Source: an uncultured Ruminococcus sp.
Lineage (GTDB): Bacteria > Bacillota > Clostridia > Lachnospirales > Lachnospiraceae
Direction of reading: 5' to 3'
DNA: 64,000 bases
NCBI GenBank assembly: GCA_900066355.1
Contig: FMEL01000010.1
Span: 83,697 to 147,696, forward strand
The notes under the pieces are model-generated. The model had not been told where the DNA came from, made no database searches, and saw only the letters and a program-made list of their open reading frames with translations. Shown here piece by piece: positions 25,907 through 34,978 of the stretch. The position numbers were made by a program, and so were the translations under genes. Each line of letters opens with the position of its first letter. Position 1 is the first letter of the stretch.

Positions 25907-26755
25907 TTATTCGGAAAGTGGCTGTACAGAAATAGCCTCATCCATCATTTTATTGAAATCATCCTCTGTCATCTCACTTAAGACACCGTTGATCGCATCT
26001 TTGAGTTCATCGTTTCCTTTTTTCAGGGAAATACCGATGTTGATGTCTTCATCAGATACTTCGAATTCTCCGTCTGTTCCTGTGAAATCAAGAAGCTTGA
26101 AATCCGGATAAGCTACGCATGCTGCTTTTCCTGTAGGCATATCTGTTACAACTGCATCACATTTTCCGGCTTCAAGAGCTACCAGCATAGCCGGTGCACT
26201 TTCCTGTGCCGGAAGAATGTTGCCATCCGGGATCTGCGGCAGGCAGGAATCATACCAGATCGTATTCTGCTGAGATGTTACGGTTGCTCCTTTGAGGTCT
26301 TCTACGCTTGCTGCATCTTTATAATCACCGTCATTTTTAACAAGAGTGATGATAGATGCATAATAGTATGGATCTGTAAAATCAACCATCTGCTGGCGTT
26401 CTTTTGTGATAGACTGTCCTGCAATTACACAGTCAACCTGTCCTGACTGTACAGCCGGTACAAGGGAATCCCAGTCAAGTTTTACGATCTCAAGATCATA
26501 TCCGAGTTCATCGGCAATCTTCTTTGCCATCATAACGTCATATCCATATGCATAATCGGAACTTCCTGAAATCTGAACAGCACCGTTTGAATCATCCGGC
26601 TGTGTCCAGTTATATGGTGCATATCCGCATTCCATTGCAACTTTCAGAGTTTTCTTGTCATCCGCGCTGACGCTCTGTACTCCAAATACTCCGCATGTCA
26701 TGGATGCTGCCACAGCAGCAACTGTCATCATTCTCCACATTTTGATCTTTCTCAT
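25907..26755 (-). CDS. Polar amino-acid ABC transporter binding protein (SBP family 3)
   Basis: 282 residues with a signal peptide (MRKIKMWRMMTVAAVAAS, then SVSADD). The family 3 pattern is clear: YGYDVMMAKKIADELGYDLE, DCVIAGQSITKERQQMVDFT, DPYYYA. There is no lipobox cysteine at the cleavage point. AGGAGG lies 8 nt before the ATG at 26755; the upstream in-frame ATG at 26791 lacks one. First gene of a three-gene operon, preceded by a promoter-proximal terminator hairpin. Confidence 0.92.
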   Translation of the reverse strand: MRKIKMWRMMTVAAVAASMTCGVFGVQSVSADDKKTLKVAMECGYAPYNWTQPDDSNGAVQISGSSDYAYGYDVMMAKKIADELGYDLEIVKLDWDSLVPAVQSGQVDCVIAGQSITKERQQMVDFTDPYYYASIITLVKNDGDYKDAASVEDLKGATVTSQQNTIWYDSCLPQIPDGNILPAQESAPAMLVALEAGKCDAVVTDMPTGKAACVAYPDFKLLDFTGTDGEFEVSDEDINIGISLKKGNDELKDAINGVLSEMTEDDFNKMMDEAISVQPLSE

Positions 26756-26847
26756 TTTCGTTTCCTCCTGAAATGTATATTTTTCATCCATATGTCCTTT
26801 CGGAACATATCACCATAAGTGAATCGTTCCAGAATTTTTTCTGAAAC

Positions 26848-26888
26848 AAAAAAAGAGCGCACGAAACTACTAAGTGCTCCGTTGCGCT
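26848..26888 (-). promoter_or_regulatory. Promoter-proximal terminator in the amino-acid transporter leader
   Basis: On the minus strand GCGCAACGGA...CGTGCGC folds and is followed by seven U residues (26854-26848). Within it, GAGCAC can alternatively pair with GTGC(GC)TC. With transcription starting near 26890, the hairpin occupies almost the first 35 nt of the message. A part of the sequence (CGGA..CA..AGT.GTT.CG.GCGC) recurs in the hairpin at 41401-41438. Confidence 0.65.
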
Positions 26889-26896
26889 TTTGCATC

Positions 26897-26925
26897 ATTT
26901 TAATACTTTATATACAGAAAGTCAA
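26897..26925 (-). promoter_or_regulatory. Sigma-A promoter of the amino-acid ABC operon
   Basis: Minus strand TTGACT (26925-26920), 17-nt spacer, TAAAAT (26902-26897). Confidence 0.75.
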
Positions 26926-26966
26926 GAAAAAAAGCAGCTCCCGAAGGAACTGCCTTTGCTCTTTAT

Positions 26967-28349
26967 TTATGAAGGTCTTCTTACAGAAAGGATTGTTCTG
27001 TAAGTAGCATCATTGCTGATCTTGATACCATCTCTGGAGTTAGATGCATGTACGATCTGTCCGTTGCCCATGTAGATTGCAACGTGTCCACCATAGCAGA
27101 TCAGGTCACCCGGCTGAGCATCTGCATAGGAAACTTCTGTTCCCCAGTTCTGCTGCTCATAAGATGTTCTCGGAAGACTGTAACCAAACTGTGCATAAAC
27201 ACTCTGCGTAAATCCGGAGCAGTCAGCACCGCCTGTAAGGCTTGTGCCGCCCCATACGTACGGATTACCAACAAACTGTGTTGCATAATCTACGATTGAA
27301 GAGCCTGAGCCTGAACTGGATGAGCTGCTGGATGAAGAACTTACACTATCAGGATCAACTGTGTTGTCGCTGTCGATTACGTTACCGTACTCATCATACT
27401 TCACACCATCATCACTGCTTGTCGTTTCGCTCGGATCTACTTCATTACCATCTTCGTCATATACGGTATCTCCGTTTTCGGCTGCTTCATCAGCATCTAC
27501 TTCGTTGCCGTCTTCATCATATACCGTCTGATCTTCCTGCTGTGCAGCTTCTTCTGCTGCTGCAGCGGCAGCGGCTTCTGCTTCTGCCTCTGCCTGACGT
27601 CTTGCTTCCTCTTCAGCTGCAATACGTTCTGCCTCAAGCTGTTCAATCTCTGCCTGCTGTTCCTGGATCAGGTTTGCATATTCATTTGCCATTTCCTGTG
27701 CATATGCGATTTCGTTATCACAGTCTGCGGAGTTGGCTTTCTTTGTGTCAATCTGTGTCTGAAGGTTTGCAGATTCCGCTTCATATTCCTGTTTCATGCC
27801 TTCCAGTTCGGATTTCTCCTGCTGGTACTGATTCCCAAGGTTTGTAACCTGTTCGATCGTATTGGCATATGTCTCAAGGCTCTTTCTGTCGTAATCATAC
27901 ATCTTCTGAGTATATTCTGCTTTTGTCAGAAGATCAGAAAGATTATCTGCACTCATCATCATCTGGAACCATGCTTCGCTTCCACCTTTTTCGTACAGAT
28001 ACTGGATACGCTGTTTCATTGCTGCGTACTGTTTGTCTTTGGCATTCTGTGCTTTCTGAAGATCTGCCTGTGTCTGTTCGATATCAGCCTGTTTATTACT
28101 GATATCTCCCTCTAATGTCTGAATGGAAACCATGACGTTTACAAGATTTGCATCCAGTGTATTGATTTCATCCTGTAACTGCTGCTTGGCAGAATAAAGC
28201 TGATCGATCTGGGCATATGTTGCATCAAGCTGTGCGCTTGTTGCGGCCTGTTCCTCTCTCAGTTCATCTTCTCGTGATGCGCTTACGCTGACTACCTGTG
28301 CTGCTGTCATCATTAACGCTAACGTCAGGCAAACAATTCGTTTCTTCAT
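26967..28349 (-). CDS. Secreted NlpC/P60 peptidoglycan hydrolase with coiled-coil N-terminus (CwlO-like)
   Basis: 460 residues. A signal peptide (LTLALMMTAAQVVSVSAS) is followed by about 200 residues of Glu/Gln-rich coiled coil, an Ala/Glu-rich hinge (about 240-270), three copies of a YDEDGNEVD-type acidic repeat (about 275-330), a Ser/Gly linker, and a C-terminal NlpC/P60 domain with DCSGF (nucleophile Cys) and GHVAIYMG (His). Such D,L-endopeptidases cut stem peptides during cell elongation or separation, and the coiled coil is where FtsEX-type partners act. The ATG at 28349 has GAGGTG 6 nt upstream, better than the GTG at 28358. Confidence 0.88.
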   Translation of the reverse strand: MKKRIVCLTLALMMTAAQVVSVSASREDELREEQAATSAQLDATYAQIDQLYSAKQQLQDEINTLDANLVNVMVSIQTLEGDISNKQADIEQTQADLQKAQNAKDKQYAAMKQRIQYLYEKGGSEAWFQMMMSADNLSDLLTKAEYTQKMYDYDRKSLETYANTIEQVTNLGNQYQQEKSELEGMKQEYEAESANLQTQIDTKKANSADCDNEIAYAQEMANEYANLIQEQQAEIEQLEAERIAAEEEARRQAEAEAEAAAAAAAEEAAQQEDQTVYDEDGNEVDADEAAENGDTVYDEDGNEVDPSETTSSDDGVKYDEYGNVIDSDNTVDPDSVSSSSSSSSSSGSGSSIVDYATQFVGNPYVWGGTSLTGGADCSGFTQSVYAQFGYSLPRTSYEQQNWGTEVSYADAQPGDLICYGGHVAIYMGNGQIVHASNSRDGIKISNDATYRTILSVRRPS

Positions 28350-28510
28350 GTTTCTCACCTCATAATCTTAATTGCTATATTCTGTAATATTTACGAAATA
28401 TCTTTTTCAAGTTCTTATACATATTAACATATACTTCTTACGATTGCAAGTAGAATTCATTAAAAAGTTTAATATTTTGTAACATTTATTAAAAACTCTG
28501 CAAGAAATAA

Positions 28511-28540
28511 AGGAGTTTCCATATTCAGGAAACTCCTCTG
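28511..28540 (-). terminator. Terminator after the CW-binding repeat protein
   Basis: AGGAGTTTCC and GGAAACTCCT pair around a 7-nt loop; it lies just beyond the stop at 28563. The T-run on the minus strand is short and interrupted. Confidence 0.65.
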
Positions 28541-28562
28541 TAACATTTCTTTCTTATTTAAT

Positions 28563-30218
28563 TTAGAATCCAAAAAGGATTTGAAGGATCTGATCGGCTG
28601 TCTTGCTCTTAAATCCGTCCGGATCAGAAAGTGTACTGTTCCATCTCATGTAATTACCACGACGAACGAAGTTTCCGCATGCCGGACGATATTCGAATTT
28701 TTTGTAGCCGGCATATCTGGTCATATATTTTCGTGCCAGGGCAACCGCCTGACTGTCAGATTTGCCTTCCGGAGTACTGGTACCTGCGATCTGCACACCG
28801 GCATTCGGTGTGGAATGTACGATCACTGCGCTCTTATCGGAACACTGTCCGAGAACGATCCATGTATGCCCGTCATCATATCCGATATCTCCCGGATAAA
28901 GCTTCCATTTTCTCTTTGAGAGATAATTCTGGTTTACGTATGTGCCCCATTTCAAGGTATTCTTATAGTAGGAACCGATTTCTCCCGAAACAACCGTATA
29001 TCCATATCCGACATTGCTTCTTGTCTGCATGACCTGATATGCAGCCCATCCTACAAATCCGGAACAGTCAAGCCCTTTTGCTCTGTTAGTCTCGCTCAGA
29101 TCACGGTAGTTGTTATAATTGTAACTGCTGCTCTGACCGAGGTAAAACTTCTGCCAGTTTGCTTTCACACCTTTCAGCGTGGAATCATACCAGCCGCCGC
29201 CCCAGATATAAAGTGCCTGTCCAACCGGCTGCAGTGCACCCGCCAGGTAATTCTTAATGGTCTTTGTTCCGGTCTGCGCAACCGGCTTCGGATCATTCTT
29301 AAAATAAGAAGTATCTACTACAGCATCATTTGCTTCGGTACTGCCGTCATAGATCATCTCACCGACAGAGTTGAACTTATAGCTTACACCATTGATCTTC
29401 TTTGACCCGGTAACCATCTTAAATGTCTTTGTGTCAAAGTAATATTTACTTCCGTCAATCGTTACCCAACCACCTGTTGCAATACCTGTACCGGTGTTAA
29501 AATAGTAAGTGCTTCCGCTGATGGTTTTCTTACCGGTTGCCATGACGCCATTCTTGGCAAAATAGCGTTTCTTTCCTTTCGACGAGGTCATCCAGCCGGT
29601 TGCCATACGGTAATATTTCTTACGGAAATATCTGGTGTATCCCTTTGAAGATGTAATAAATCCGTATTTTGCAGCTCCTGTCTTACCATCGAAATAATAC
29701 TTGTAGCTGCCGATCCTCTTAAGTCCCCGGTACATTTTGCCATCACTGCCAAAATACCACTTCTGGTTTTTGGAATTCGTCATCCAGCCGGTCGCCATTG
29801 TATACTTCCTGGTATCGAAATATCTGTAAAAATTCGTTCCGAATTTTACGAAACCACTCACTGTAAAGCCGGTCTTTTTATTAAAGTAATAATATTGGCC
29901 GGCAATTTTATTAAATCCGGTATACATTGCACCGGTTTTCTGGTCAAAATAGCGTCTTCTGCCTTTCGAACTTTTCATCCAGCCTTTGTAAAGTGCTCCG
30001 GTCTTTCTGTTCAGGAAATATTTCTTTCCCTTTACTGTGACCCAGCCTTTTACTTTCTTTCCTTTTTTATAGTAAAATGTCTGACCACCCACCGTTCGGA
30101 ATCCGGTCGATGCAGCCTGTGCATCTACGGTCGTTGCCTGAAATGCAAAGCCTGCTGCAAAAAGCATTACTCCTAAAAATATGCCCGCGATCCATGACTT
30201 TTTGCATATCTTTCCCAT
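28563..30218 (-). CDS. Secreted wall-binding-repeat protein with a C-terminal NlpC/P60-like cysteine peptidase domain
   Basis: 551 residues. After the signal peptide (IFLGVMLFAAGFAFQA, then DAQAAS), about twelve CW_binding-type repeats (GWxxxxGKxYYFxxxTG) cover residues 40-300. The C-terminal 230 residues hold GLDCSGFVGWAAYQV and DGHTWIVLGQ, the Cys and His of an NlpC/P60 or CHAP-like fold. The repeats should hold the enzyme on wall polymers at the cell surface. ATG 30218 is 8 nt from AGAGG; the ATG at 30224 is too near. It is probably an autolysin or wall-remodelling amidase/endopeptidase. Confidence 0.85.
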   Translation of the reverse strand: MGKICKKSWIAGIFLGVMLFAAGFAFQATTVDAQAASTGFRTVGGQTFYYKKGKKVKGWVTVKGKKYFLNRKTGALYKGWMKSSKGRRRYFDQKTGAMYTGFNKIAGQYYYFNKKTGFTVSGFVKFGTNFYRYFDTRKYTMATGWMTNSKNQKWYFGSDGKMYRGLKRIGSYKYYFDGKTGAAKYGFITSSKGYTRYFRKKYYRMATGWMTSSKGKKRYFAKNGVMATGKKTISGSTYYFNTGTGIATGGWVTIDGSKYYFDTKTFKMVTGSKKINGVSYKFNSVGEMIYDGSTEANDAVVDTSYFKNDPKPVAQTGTKTIKNYLAGALQPVGQALYIWGGGWYDSTLKGVKANWQKFYLGQSSSYNYNNYRDLSETNRAKGLDCSGFVGWAAYQVMQTRSNVGYGYTVVSGEIGSYYKNTLKWGTYVNQNYLSKRKWKLYPGDIGYDDGHTWIVLGQCSDKSAVIVHSTPNAGVQIAGTSTPEGKSDSQAVALARKYMTRYAGYKKFEYRPACGNFVRRGNYMRWNSTLSDPDGFKSKTADQILQILFGF

Positions 30219-30359
30219 ACCCATAACCTCTTTCTGTAAACAAATATATTTGTATTTTTTACAATCTTGTTACAATATTATGTAGGTATTATATCTCATG
30301 TTTTTCTTTCCGTCAACAAAAAATGTAAAACACTGTAAACAGTAACGTTTTATGCACCC

Positions 30360-30407
30360 TTTTTATGTAATAGGAACATTACGGAGTAATTTCCTATTAC
30401 ATAAAAA
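30360..30407. repeat. 48-nt palindrome, copy 1
   Basis: TTTTTATGTAATAGGA pairs with TCCTATTACATAAAAA; the centre is ATTAC-GGA-GTAAT with two unpaired bases. Copy 2 at 47017-47064 has the same length and core (GGAACATT.CG.AGTAATTT) while the arm pairs differ in compensated fashion. Both sit just beyond the ordinary terminator of a minus-strand gene. Confidence 0.8.
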
Positions 30408-30435
30408 AGGGCAAAGCCGATGGCTTCACCCTTTT
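30403..30435 (-). terminator. Terminator after ddh
   Basis: AAAAGGG-c-AAAGCC-gat-GGCTT-ca-CCCTTTT: a strong hairpin with T-rich flanks on both sides, 45 nt beyond the ddh stop. Confidence 0.8.
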
Positions 30436-30479
30436 GTAATATTTCACTTTTTTCTATATAAGTATCTTTCCGATCAGGA

Positions 30480-31466
30480 TTAAAGAAGATGTTTTCTTAA
30501 TTCTGCGCCGTCCAGAGCACTTAAGTATGCCGGTGCAACATCAAATACAGTCTTGCATCCCTTCTGTCCTTCCTGGTTCATGCGATATGCCGCTCTTGCA
30601 TAAGCAACGATAACGGAAGAAGTAAATTCCGGGTTGGAATCAAGTTTCAGGCTGTACTCGATCACATGGCTGTTTTCATCGTTCCAACCGGTCTTTCCGG
30701 TACGGATTACAAATCCACCATGCGGAATGCCGCTGTGATCACGTTTCAGTTCTTCTTCGGAAATGAAATGTACGGTTGTGTCATATTCGTCGAAATAGTT
30801 CGGCATAGTCTTGATCTCCTGCTCGATACGTGCAAGATCAGCACCTTCCTCTGCTACTACGAAACACTCTCTTGTGTGTTTCTGTCTGGTAGTAAGTTCC
30901 GGATTCTGTCCGCTTCTTACCGCTTCAAGAGCTGCTTCAACCGGGATCGTGTACTGTTTGCCGTCTTTGACACCATCAATACGACGGATTGCATCAGAGT
31001 GGCCCTGGCTTACGCCTTTGCCCCAGAATGTATAATCTTTACCATTGGTCAGAATTGCATTTGCATACATTCTGTTGAGGGAGAACATTCCCGGATCCCA
31101 GCCTACGGAAATGATTCCGACATGATTACTCTCGGAAGCTGCCTTATCTACATTTGCAAAATGCTCCGGGATTCTTGCGTGGGTATCAAAGCTGTCAACA
31201 ACGTTGAACCACTGTGCGTATTTCGGGGTCTGAACCGGAAGATCTGTCGCACTTCCTCCACAGAGAATCAGAACGTCAATTTTATCTTTCATTTTTTCTG
31301 CTTCATCTACATGATATACTTTTGCTGTATCTGTAAGAATTTTTACGGATGCAGGATCACGACGTGTAAATACGGCAACAAGCTCCAGATCCGGATTGTG
31401 TTTAACTGCACATTCTACTCCTCTGCCAAGGTTGCCATAACCTAAAATACCAATACGAATACTCAT
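30480..31466 (-). CDS. ddh: meso-Diaminopimelate D-dehydrogenase
   Basis: 328 residues. The N-terminal Rossmann motif is GILGYGNLGRGVE (residues 5-17), with TRR following for NADPH. CGGSATDLP, SVGWDPGMFSLNRM and WGKGVSQGHSDAIRRIDGV are the diagnostic substrate-binding segments of Ddh. It reductively aminates tetrahydrodipicolinate to meso-DAP in one step, giving lysine and the cross-link residue of the wall. AGGAGG is 8 nt before the ATG at 31466. It stands alone between terminators. Confidence 0.95.
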   Translation of the reverse strand: MSIRIGILGYGNLGRGVECAVKHNPDLELVAVFTRRDPASVKILTDTAKVYHVDEAEKMKDKIDVLILCGGSATDLPVQTPKYAQWFNVVDSFDTHARIPEHFANVDKAASESNHVGIISVGWDPGMFSLNRMYANAILTNGKDYTFWGKGVSQGHSDAIRRIDGVKDGKQYTIPVEAALEAVRSGQNPELTTRQKHTRECFVVAEEGADLARIEQEIKTMPNYFDEYDTTVHFISEEELKRDHSGIPHGGFVIRTGKTGWNDENSHVIEYSLKLDSNPEFTSSVIVAYARAAYRMNQEGQKGCKTVFDVAPAYLSALDGAELRKHLL

Positions 31467-31609
31467 TATGATTTCCTCCTGTAATGCTCTTCCTTTTGCT
31501 GTTCTTTGATGCAACAACACTTTAGCACAGCAATACATTCATTATAATAATATCACTCTTATAAAATGTCAATTTCTTTTATGACAGGATTTTGATTTTT
31601 TCACTCTGA

Positions 31610-32248
31610 CTAACAGCAGAACATGCCGCCTCCCGGGCAGCACAGATTACAGACCATATTCGCCAGACACAGCTTCATACAGTAATCACTGCCATCCGAT
31701 GGCATGCCGCCGAATGGATTCTGCTGTTCCTGATACCAGCTTCCTCCGCCTTCCAGTCTCTGAAGAAGCATCCGGTACTGCATATTATCCGGCTCCATAT
31801 TGACTGCTGTACGTGCATCGTTCATTGCGTTCACATTATTTCCAAGTCCCATATTCGCCATCGCCGACAGATAATACCACTGCCCGTTTCGCTGATTTAA
31901 GGAGGAAAGCACGTTCATCGCCTCCTGAAAATGTCGGCTCTGGATGTAATTTGCCGCTGCCTGTCTGCGGATGGCTTCCTCATCCTGATACGTACTCTGG
32001 CTCTGACCGCCAAAGCCTCCAAATCCACCATAGGAATTGTAATTTCCGGAAGTTCCGTACTCTTTTTCTTTCATGATCTGCTCGTAAGCCTGCTGTACTT
32101 CTTTAAATTTCTCTTCCGCCTGCGCTTTATTCGGGTTGTTGATATTCGCATCCGGATGGTATTTGCGGCTGAGCTTACGATATGCTTTTTTTATTTCTTC
32201 ATCTGATGCATCTCTGGAAACGCCCAGCACACTATATGGATCAAACAT
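31610..32248 (-). CDS. J-domain protein with tetratricopeptide-like region and Cys-rich tail
   Basis: 212 residues. The J domain is at 1-70 (YSVLGVSRDASDEEIKKAYR, then KYHPDAN with the HPD triad). A Gly/Phe-rich linker follows (GGFGGFGGQ), then two TPR-like helix pairs (about 105-170), and a C-terminal MKLCLANMVCNLCCPGGG cysteine cluster that may bind metal or be lipidated. It lacks the zinc-finger and substrate domains of DnaJ, so it should recruit Hsp70 to a special client. Its start overlaps the end of the DUF5685 gene by 8 nt, pointing to a joint function. Confidence 0.82.
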   Translation of the reverse strand: MFDPYSVLGVSRDASDEEIKKAYRKLSRKYHPDANINNPNKAQAEEKFKEVQQAYEQIMKEKEYGTSGNYNSYGGFGGFGGQSQSTYQDEEAIRRQAAANYIQSRHFQEAMNVLSSLNQRNGQWYYLSAMANMGLGNNVNAMNDARTAVNMEPDNMQYRMLLQRLEGGGSWYQEQQNPFGGMPSDGSDYCMKLCLANMVCNLCCPGGGMFCC

Positions 32249-33086
32249 GTTCTTTCTCCTGTTCTTTCTTCCGTTTCCCGGAAACGGTCTCAAATCTGCA
32301 CCATACTCCGGAATACAGGATATTCCGAAGAATATCGGTATATTTTATAATAGGAAGTTTCTCGAATTCCCGGCAGGTTTCTGCCATCATCATCATAAGC
32401 ATACTCTTTACCCGGTCATCAAACCCTTTTATTATATAATCTTTTGAAAATGGATTGTAATTTCCTTTTTTGACATCCTCTTCCACATCATCATAGGCAT
32501 CCAACAGATAAATAAACTTGCCGAAATAAAATCCCATACGCCGAAGAGTCGGTTCCCATACATCTTCTCTGTATGCAAAGATTTCTGCCATGATTCTGCC
32601 AAAGCAGCCGGATACACGATCGATGTCTGTCGCATTTTCTTTTTCGAGTTCGGACAGTTCATCCAGGCAGGATACAATCGTCTGCACCTTTTGGCTCCAG
32701 AGTTTTTCACTCTTCTTTTCTTTACGTTCCAACAATTTGCCAAAAGCAAGTCCCGGAATGCTTCTCTCATCCTTCCAGTCATCTTTACACTTGTAATAAG
32801 TCAGAAAAATATTCATATCCGCAGCATATTCAGTAATCGCATTTTTTCTGACCGGCTGTCTGCGCACCGGATGTACGATACAGCGCGTCGATCCTTTCTT
32901 TGTCGGCGGCTCATAAAGTCCGCTGAGCAGAAGGATCACAAAGGTCATATCATAGGTTAAAGTAATCTGTCCGCTGAGACCGTAACGCTCTTTCAGCTCA
33001 CGGCACAGTCCGCAGTAAAAAGAACGGTACATATCAAAATCTTTGAATTTGATTTCCGGTTTGTTCATTACCACATATCCAAACAC
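32241..33086 (-). CDS. DUF5685 family protein
   Basis: 281 residues, mostly alpha-helical. Visible features: YRSFYCGLCRELKERYG near the N-terminus, conserved in this family and paired with later cysteines, and LLDAYDDVEEDVKKGNYNPF near 200. The last resembles the Asp-rich helix motif of all-helical prenyl-diphosphate enzymes, but no such activity is known. Translation starts at GTG 33086, 7 nt after GGGAGG. It is the middle gene of a zinc-ribbon, DUF5685 and J-domain cluster. Function unknown. Confidence 0.7.
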   Translation of the reverse strand: MFGYVVMNKPEIKFKDFDMYRSFYCGLCRELKERYGLSGQITLTYDMTFVILLLSGLYEPPTKKGSTRCIVHPVRRQPVRKNAITEYAADMNIFLTYYKCKDDWKDERSIPGLAFGKLLERKEKKSEKLWSQKVQTIVSCLDELSELEKENATDIDRVSGCFGRIMAEIFAYREDVWEPTLRRMGFYFGKFIYLLDAYDDVEEDVKKGNYNPFSKDYIIKGFDDRVKSMLMMMMAETCREFEKLPIIKYTDILRNILYSGVWCRFETVSGKRKKEQEKEHV

Positions 33087-33122
33087 TGTATTGCCTCCCC
33101 CCTGTCGCGCCGACCTGTTTTA

Positions 33123-33533
33123 TTAGCTTCTTTTAACAAATTTTGTATGGCATTTCGGACATTCGATCTCAATTTTGCCCTTGCCTCTCGGAATACGGAT
33201 CTTCTGACCACATCCCGGGCAGGAATAAATATGATGTGTCTTTCTCTGATTCATCATACTCTTTTCTCTGTTGAAACGCTGTCTGAGCTTTGCAGTCGCA
33301 GCAAGATATTTTTCGTTTTCCTGGTATCTCTTCTGAATATCTCTGGAAAGCATGCGGTAATATGTATACAGCAGCACCAGAAGTCCAAACGTATCAAGAA
33401 GTGCGCCTATTCTGCTTCCGTTGCTGAAAAAAATCGAAAGGATGATCGCTACAAGTGCCACACCCATCGTAAAACGTGCAAATGCATCTACTCCATAACG
33501 TCCCTGCATAAATCTATTAAACTTGTCTCTCAT
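33123..33533 (-). CDS. Small membrane protein with C-terminal zinc ribbon
   Basis: 136 residues. Two hydrophobic segments (about 22-38 and 43-60) are followed by a charged helix and a zinc ribbon with CPGC and CPKC near the C-terminus (about 109-130), so the ribbon faces the cytosol. It is 36 nt upstream of the DUF5685 gene and probably in the same transcript. No known function; probably a structural or regulatory partner of the J-domain/DUF5685 pair. Confidence 0.7.
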   Translation of the reverse strand: MRDKFNRFMQGRYGVDAFARFTMGVALVAIILSIFFSNGSRIGALLDTFGLLVLLYTYYRMLSRDIQKRYQENEKYLAATAKLRQRFNREKSMMNQRKTHHIYSCPGCGQKIRIPRGKGKIEIECPKCHTKFVKRS

Positions 33534-33598
33534 CTAAGTCCTTCTTTCTTATGACCTTTTCCTTTATGTGATCTGTTTCTACTTTATATTTTCTCTGA

Positions 33599-34801
33599 TT
33601 ATTTCTCATCACATACCTGGAAGATATAGAATTTCAGGTAATAGGATTCGTCGGAAGACCACAGGATCGGGTGATCCGGCGCCTGTGTGCGGTATTCCAC
33701 CTGGCGAAGTCTCTTGTGTGCACTTCTTGCGGCCTGGCCGATCGTTTTTGTAAACAGTTCATATTCCATAAAATGGGAACAGGAACAGGTTGCAAGAAAT
33801 CCGCCGTCTTTTACCAGTTTCATTCCACGAAGATTGATCTCACGGTAGCCTTTGACTGCATTTTTGACAGAACTGCGGGATTTTGTAAAGGCAGGTGGAT
33901 CCAGAATGACCACATCGTACTTTTCTCCCTCTTCTTCGAGCTTCGGAAGCAGTTCAAAAACATCTTCACATATAAATTTTACGGTTTTATCCAGACCATT
34001 CAGTTTCGCATTTTCCTGTGCCTGGTGAACAGCAAGCTCAGATGCATCTACTCCTGTTACTTCTTTCGCTCCGGCGATTCCTGCATTCAGTGCAAAAGAA
34101 CCGGTATGTGTAAAGCAGTCCAGTACCCTCGCATCTTTACAGAGTTTCTGAATCGCAAGACGATTATATTTCTGGTCAAGGAAAAATCCTGTCTTCTGTC
34201 CGTCTTTGATATCGACCTGATATCTGACACCATTTTCCTGAATTTCGACAAGTGTCGGAAATTCTTTCCCGATAAATCCCTTGTACAGTTCCATACCTTC
34301 CTGCTTACGGACTTTTGCATCACTTCTCTCATAAACACCGCGGATCATAATACCATCTTCTGCGAGAATTTTCTTAATAAGATCCAGAATCAGCTCTTTC
34401 CATCGATCGATTCCGAGTGCCAGAGACTGTACGACCAGAACATCCTCAAACTTGTCAACCACAAGTCCCGGAAAAAAATCCGCCTCGCCAAAGATCACAC
34501 GGCAGCTCGAAGTATCCGTAACTTTTTTGCGGTATTCCCATGCATCTCTCACACGCTTCTCAAAAAAATCTTCATCAATCTTCTGATTTTCATTTCTTGT
34601 CAGGAGACGAACGGTAATTTTGGAATTTCTGTTGATAAAACCTCTGCCGAGCGGATATCCGTCAAAATCATGTACAAGTACAATATCTCCATTTACAAAA
34701 CTTCCCATGACTGATGCGATCTCATTGTCAAAGACCCACATTCCGCCGGACTTCAAAAATCGTCCCTCTCCTTTTTTCAGTGTAACCACTGCCAGACCCA
34801 T
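33599..34801 (-). CDS. rlmI: Class I SAM-dependent rRNA methyltransferase, RlmI-like
   Basis: 400 residues. An N-terminal PUA domain (KKGEGRFLKSGGMWVFDNEI, about 9-75) is followed by a central EEHEE-type domain and a Rossmann methyltransferase with VLDCFTHTGSFALNA (motif I), GVDASELAV, and the catalytic DPPAFTKSR. E. coli RlmI makes m5C1962 in 23S rRNA. The ATG has an AAAGGAG site. TCSCSHFM near 345 supplies the catalytic-type cysteine. Confidence 0.88.
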   Translation of the reverse strand: MGLAVVTLKKGEGRFLKSGGMWVFDNEIASVMGSFVNGDIVLVHDFDGYPLGRGFINRNSKITVRLLTRNENQKIDEDFFEKRVRDAWEYRKKVTDTSSCRVIFGEADFFPGLVVDKFEDVLVVQSLALGIDRWKELILDLIKKILAEDGIMIRGVYERSDAKVRKQEGMELYKGFIGKEFPTLVEIQENGVRYQVDIKDGQKTGFFLDQKYNRLAIQKLCKDARVLDCFTHTGSFALNAGIAGAKEVTGVDASELAVHQAQENAKLNGLDKTVKFICEDVFELLPKLEEEGEKYDVVILDPPAFTKSRSSVKNAVKGYREINLRGMKLVKDGGFLATCSCSHFMEYELFTKTIGQAARSAHKRLRQVEYRTQAPDHPILWSSDESYYLKFYIFQVCDEK

Positions 34802-34925
34802 ATCTTATCTCCTTTCGGAACTTTTTTCTTTTTCACCCATTTATACCTTTTTTCGCTAAAAACTTCTTCTATTTTACCACAGTCATCCGGGAATTTCCAC
34901 TTTTTCACAGTCTGTTCATAGAAGA

Positions 34926-34951
34926 CAAAAAGGGATGCCGAAGCATCCCTT
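34926..34951 (-). terminator. Terminator after the DUF1002 gene
   Basis: Minus strand AAGGGATGC-ttc-GGCATCCCTT followed by TTTG: a strong hairpin 28 nt after the stop at 34979. Confidence 0.85.
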
Positions 34952-34978
34952 GGAAATCTGACCTGTAAGGCTGATATT

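Noticed and set aside
27242..27847. Leu/His-rich plus-strand frame
   Set aside because: Shadow of the coiled-coil and acidic-repeat region of the NlpC/P60 protein.
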